Source: Methylovulum sp.
GTDB lineage: Bacteria > Pseudomonadota > Gammaproteobacteria > Methylococcales > Methylomonadaceae
Length of the DNA: 24,876 bases
Direction: 5' to 3'
Assembly (NCBI GenBank): GCA_016919605.1
Contig: JACXTQ010000077.1
Span: 1-24,876, forward strand
Position 1 is the first letter of the stretch. The number at the start of each line of letters is the position of its first letter. The position numbers and the translations under genes were made by a program. Positions 23,250 to 24,876 of the stretch are shown piece by piece. Under the pieces are notes generated by a model. That model searched no databases. It was not told where the DNA came from and saw only the letters and a list, made by a program, of their open reading frames with translations.

Positions 23250-24542
23250 ATGGGAAAAAATGTCATTGTTATCGGCACTCAATGGGGTGACGAAGGAAAA
23301 GGGAAGCTGGTCGATTTATTGACCGAACAAGCGCAGGGCGTTGTCCGCTTTCAGGGTGGCCATAACGCCGGGCACACGCTGGTCATCAAAGGCGAAAAAA
23401 CCATTTTGCACCTGATCCCGTCCGGTATCCTCCACGATAACGTGCAATGCCTGATTGGCAACGGCGTGGTGCTCTCCCCCAAAGCCCTGATGGAAGAAAT
23501 CGAAATTCTTGAAACAGCCGGCATTAACGTCCGCAACCGCCTGTTAATCAGCGACGCGTGTACCCTGATCTTACCCGTGCATGTCGCCATTGACCAAGCC
23601 CGCGAAAAAGCGCGTGGCAGCAAAGCTATCGGCACCACCGGACGCGGCATAGGCCCCGCTTATGAAGACAAAGCCGGACGCAGGGGTTTGCGGGCGGGTG
23701 ACTTTAAAAACCCACAAGGCTTCGCCGAAAAACTGAAAGAATTGCTGGAATACCATAACTTCATGCTCACCGAGTATTTCCACACCGATCCCGTTGACTA
23801 CCAACAAACCTTGGATGAAACCTTAGCTTTTGGCGAGCACATCAAACCGATGTTGTGCGATGTCAGCGAAGTGCTGTACCGTCACCAAGCCGCAGGCAGC
23901 AACCTATTGTTTGAAGGTGCCCAAGGCGCGTTATTGGATGTCGATCACGGCACTTTCCCTTATGTCACCTCTTCCAGCACCACCGCTGGCGGGGCGGCCA
24001 CCGGTAGCGGCGTAGGCCTGTTAGATTTTGATTATGTGCTGGGCATCACCAAAGCTTATTCAACCCGTGTCGGCAACGGCCCCTTCCCTAGCGAACTGCA
24101 CGATGCCAACGGCGAACATTTGAGTGTCAAAGGCTTTGAAGTCGGCGCAACCACCGGACGTAAACGCCGCACCGGCTGGTTTGATGCCGTGGCCATGCGT
24201 AAATCCGCCAAACTGAACAGCTTAAGCGGCATTTGCCTAACCAAGCTGGATGTCTTGGATGGTTTGGAAACCGTCGGTATCTGCACCGGTTATCGCTTAA
24301 AAGGCGAAGTGACCGACATCGCCCCTTTAGGTGCCGACCAATACGAACAATGCGAAGCGATTATTGAAGACATGCCCGGCTGGAGCGGCATCACCGCCGG
24401 TGTCACCGACTATGACGCACTACCCGACAACGCTAAAGCCTATATCAAACGTATTGAAGACTTGGTAGGCATTAAAGTCACCATCCTATCGACCGGCCCG
24501 GATCGTGACGAAACCATTATCCTTGAGCATCCGTTTGCTTAA
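23250..24542 (+). CDS. purA: Adenylosuccinate synthetase
   Basis: GTP-dependent conversion of IMP and aspartate to adenylosuccinate, the committed step to AMP. The 430 residues match the E. coli length. Key motifs are the GTP-binding GDEGKGK (13-19) with catalytic D14, NAGHT with H42, GTTGRGIGPAYEDK (IMP binding, about 129-142), ATGSGVG, the aspartate loop VGATTGRKRRTGWFDA (about 298-313) and the guanine-recognition KLDVLDGL. ATG 23250 is preceded by TTGGAG with a five-base spacer. It follows hisZ with a 47-bp gap and probably shares its transcript. A long imperfect hairpin followed by T8 lies 17-80 bases past the stop. Confidence 0.98.
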   Translation: MGKNVIVIGTQWGDEGKGKLVDLLTEQAQGVVRFQGGHNAGHTLVIKGEKTILHLIPSGILHDNVQCLIGNGVVLSPKALMEEIEILETAGINVRNRLLISDACTLILPVHVAIDQAREKARGSKAIGTTGRGIGPAYEDKAGRRGLRAGDFKNPQGFAEKLKELLEYHNFMLTEYFHTDPVDYQQTLDETLAFGEHIKPMLCDVSEVLYRHQAAGSNLLFEGAQGALLDVDHGTFPYVTSSSTTAGGAATGSGVGLLDFDYVLGITKAYSTRVGNGPFPSELHDANGEHLSVKGFEVGATTGRKRRTGWFDAVAMRKSAKLNSLSGICLTKLDVLDGLETVGICTGYRLKGEVTDIAPLGADQYEQCEAIIEDMPGWSGITAGVTDYDALPDNAKAYIKRIEDLVGIKVTILSTGPDRDETIILEHPFA

Positions 24543-24558
24543 GGGTTAAGCTGTATTG

Positions 24559-24622
24559 GCAGCCAGTAGAGTGCGTACACCCTTGTATTGGCCCTACTGA
24601 CTGCGCTTACCTCGTTTTTTTT
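24559..24622 (+). terminator. Probable purA terminator (imperfect hairpin with T8)
   Basis: GCAG-C-CAGTAG (24559-24569) pairs with CTACTG-A-CTGC (24594-24604), ten base pairs with one mismatch, across a 24-base loop. Ten bases further on is a run of eight T (24615-24622). The distance between stem and T run is longer than ideal, so it may be a relaxed terminator. Confidence 0.45.
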
Positions 24623-24779
24623 ACAATGCTTGGCACTCTTACATTGCAGCCCAAGGGGTTCTGAATGAAAAGAACCCATTACCTGTCTTGTTCCTGCATC
24701 AGACGCTCACTGCCATTAAGTTAAGGATTTTTATCTGTAATATCAACAAGATAGAATTTGCCGTTCGCCTGTCCCCAGA

Positions 24780-24842
24780 CCACCCTTGTGGTGGAGCTGG
24801 TCGAAGGGTGGGCGGTTAATCCGGTCATGGTTCGACAGGCTC
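24780..24842. repeat. Intergenic inverted repeat with GTCGAA/TTCGAC arms
   Basis: GAGC-TG-GTCGAA (24794-24805) and TTCGAC-AG-GCTC (24831-24842) are inverted repeats with two mismatched positions, and a small CCACC-5-GGTGG hairpin (24780-24794) abuts the left arm. The TTCGACAGGCTC sequence is typical of short palindromic repeats scattered between genes in many gammaproteobacterial genomes. Only one copy is in this window, so dispersion is an inference. Confidence 0.6.
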
Positions 24843-24876
24843 TCTCAAGAAACAGCTTTTTACTACTTTAAAAACA

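Larger units (their letters stand above)
24543..24876. other. Non-coding region after purA with several inverted repeats
   Basis: No gene is recognisable here; the longest ORFs are short and lack ribosome-binding sites. Structures seen, besides those listed separately, are GCTTAA-GGG-TTAAGC overlapping the purA stop (24537-24551) and a perfect GGGTTCT (24656-24662) with AGAACCC (24671-24677). No tRNA fold was found. Confidence 0.6.

Noticed and set aside
24543..24876. tRNA gene after purA
   Set aside because: No cloverleaf, T-loop plus anticodon arrangement or CCA end could be assembled from either strand.
1..24876. CRISPR array
   Set aside because: No set of regularly spaced direct repeats of 24-40 bases was seen anywhere in the window.

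Overview
The window reads as a gammaproteobacterial chromosome segment dominated by conserved single-copy housekeeping genes. Gene content and order (hfq-hflX-hflK-hflC-hisZ-purA, carA/carB-greA, ftsH/rlmE next to yhbY, glmM-tpiA) and the look of the proteins suggest a type I methanotroph (Methylococcales) or a close relative. The gammaproteobacterial assignment is firm; the order-level one is an inference that cannot be proved from this sequence alone.

Layout. 1-4882 (minus strand): rlmE, ftsH, glmM and tpiA (tpiA runs off the left edge), with an ftsH promoter (extended -10) and a clear ftsH terminator. yhbY (plus) diverges from rlmE. 5275-7395 (minus): two lipoprotein genes, a TPR-type protein with a His-rich tail followed by a caspase-fold (peptidase C14) protein. 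7396-7872 has no convincing gene, only hairpins and one tiny ORF. 7873-15178 (minus): carA, carB and greA, a classical pyrimidine/arginine operon followed by a transcription-cleavage factor. Here carA and carB are separated by 2.4 kb of AT-rich accessory DNA. It carries a ribbon-helix-helix antitoxin gene, a deleted and frameshifted relE toxin remnant, and a translationally coupled pair of uncharacterised genes. 15521-24542 (plus): mtnA overlapping a cysZ-like gene, a YgfX-like membrane protein gene, hfq, hflX, hflK, hflC, hisZ and purA. 24543-24876 is non-coding and rich in inverted repeats.

How the genes fit together. FtsH (membrane AAA protease) and HflK/HflC (the SPFH complex that regulates it in E. 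coli) are both here, about 15 kb apart. RlmE, YhbY and HflX all act on the large ribosomal subunit, and Hfq handles sRNAs. CarA/CarB make carbamoyl phosphate for arginine and pyrimidines; PurA makes adenylosuccinate; HisZ is the regulatory partner for a short-form HisG encoded elsewhere; GlmM supplies the amino-sugar branch for cell wall; MtnA belongs to methionine salvage.

The least ordinary parts are the insertion between carA and carB (especially the overlapping pair 12270-13921), the caspase/TPR lipoprotein pair, and a highly structured intergenic region upstream of hflK (19559-19760) that may encode an RNA and a transposon end. No function can be proved for these from sequence alone.
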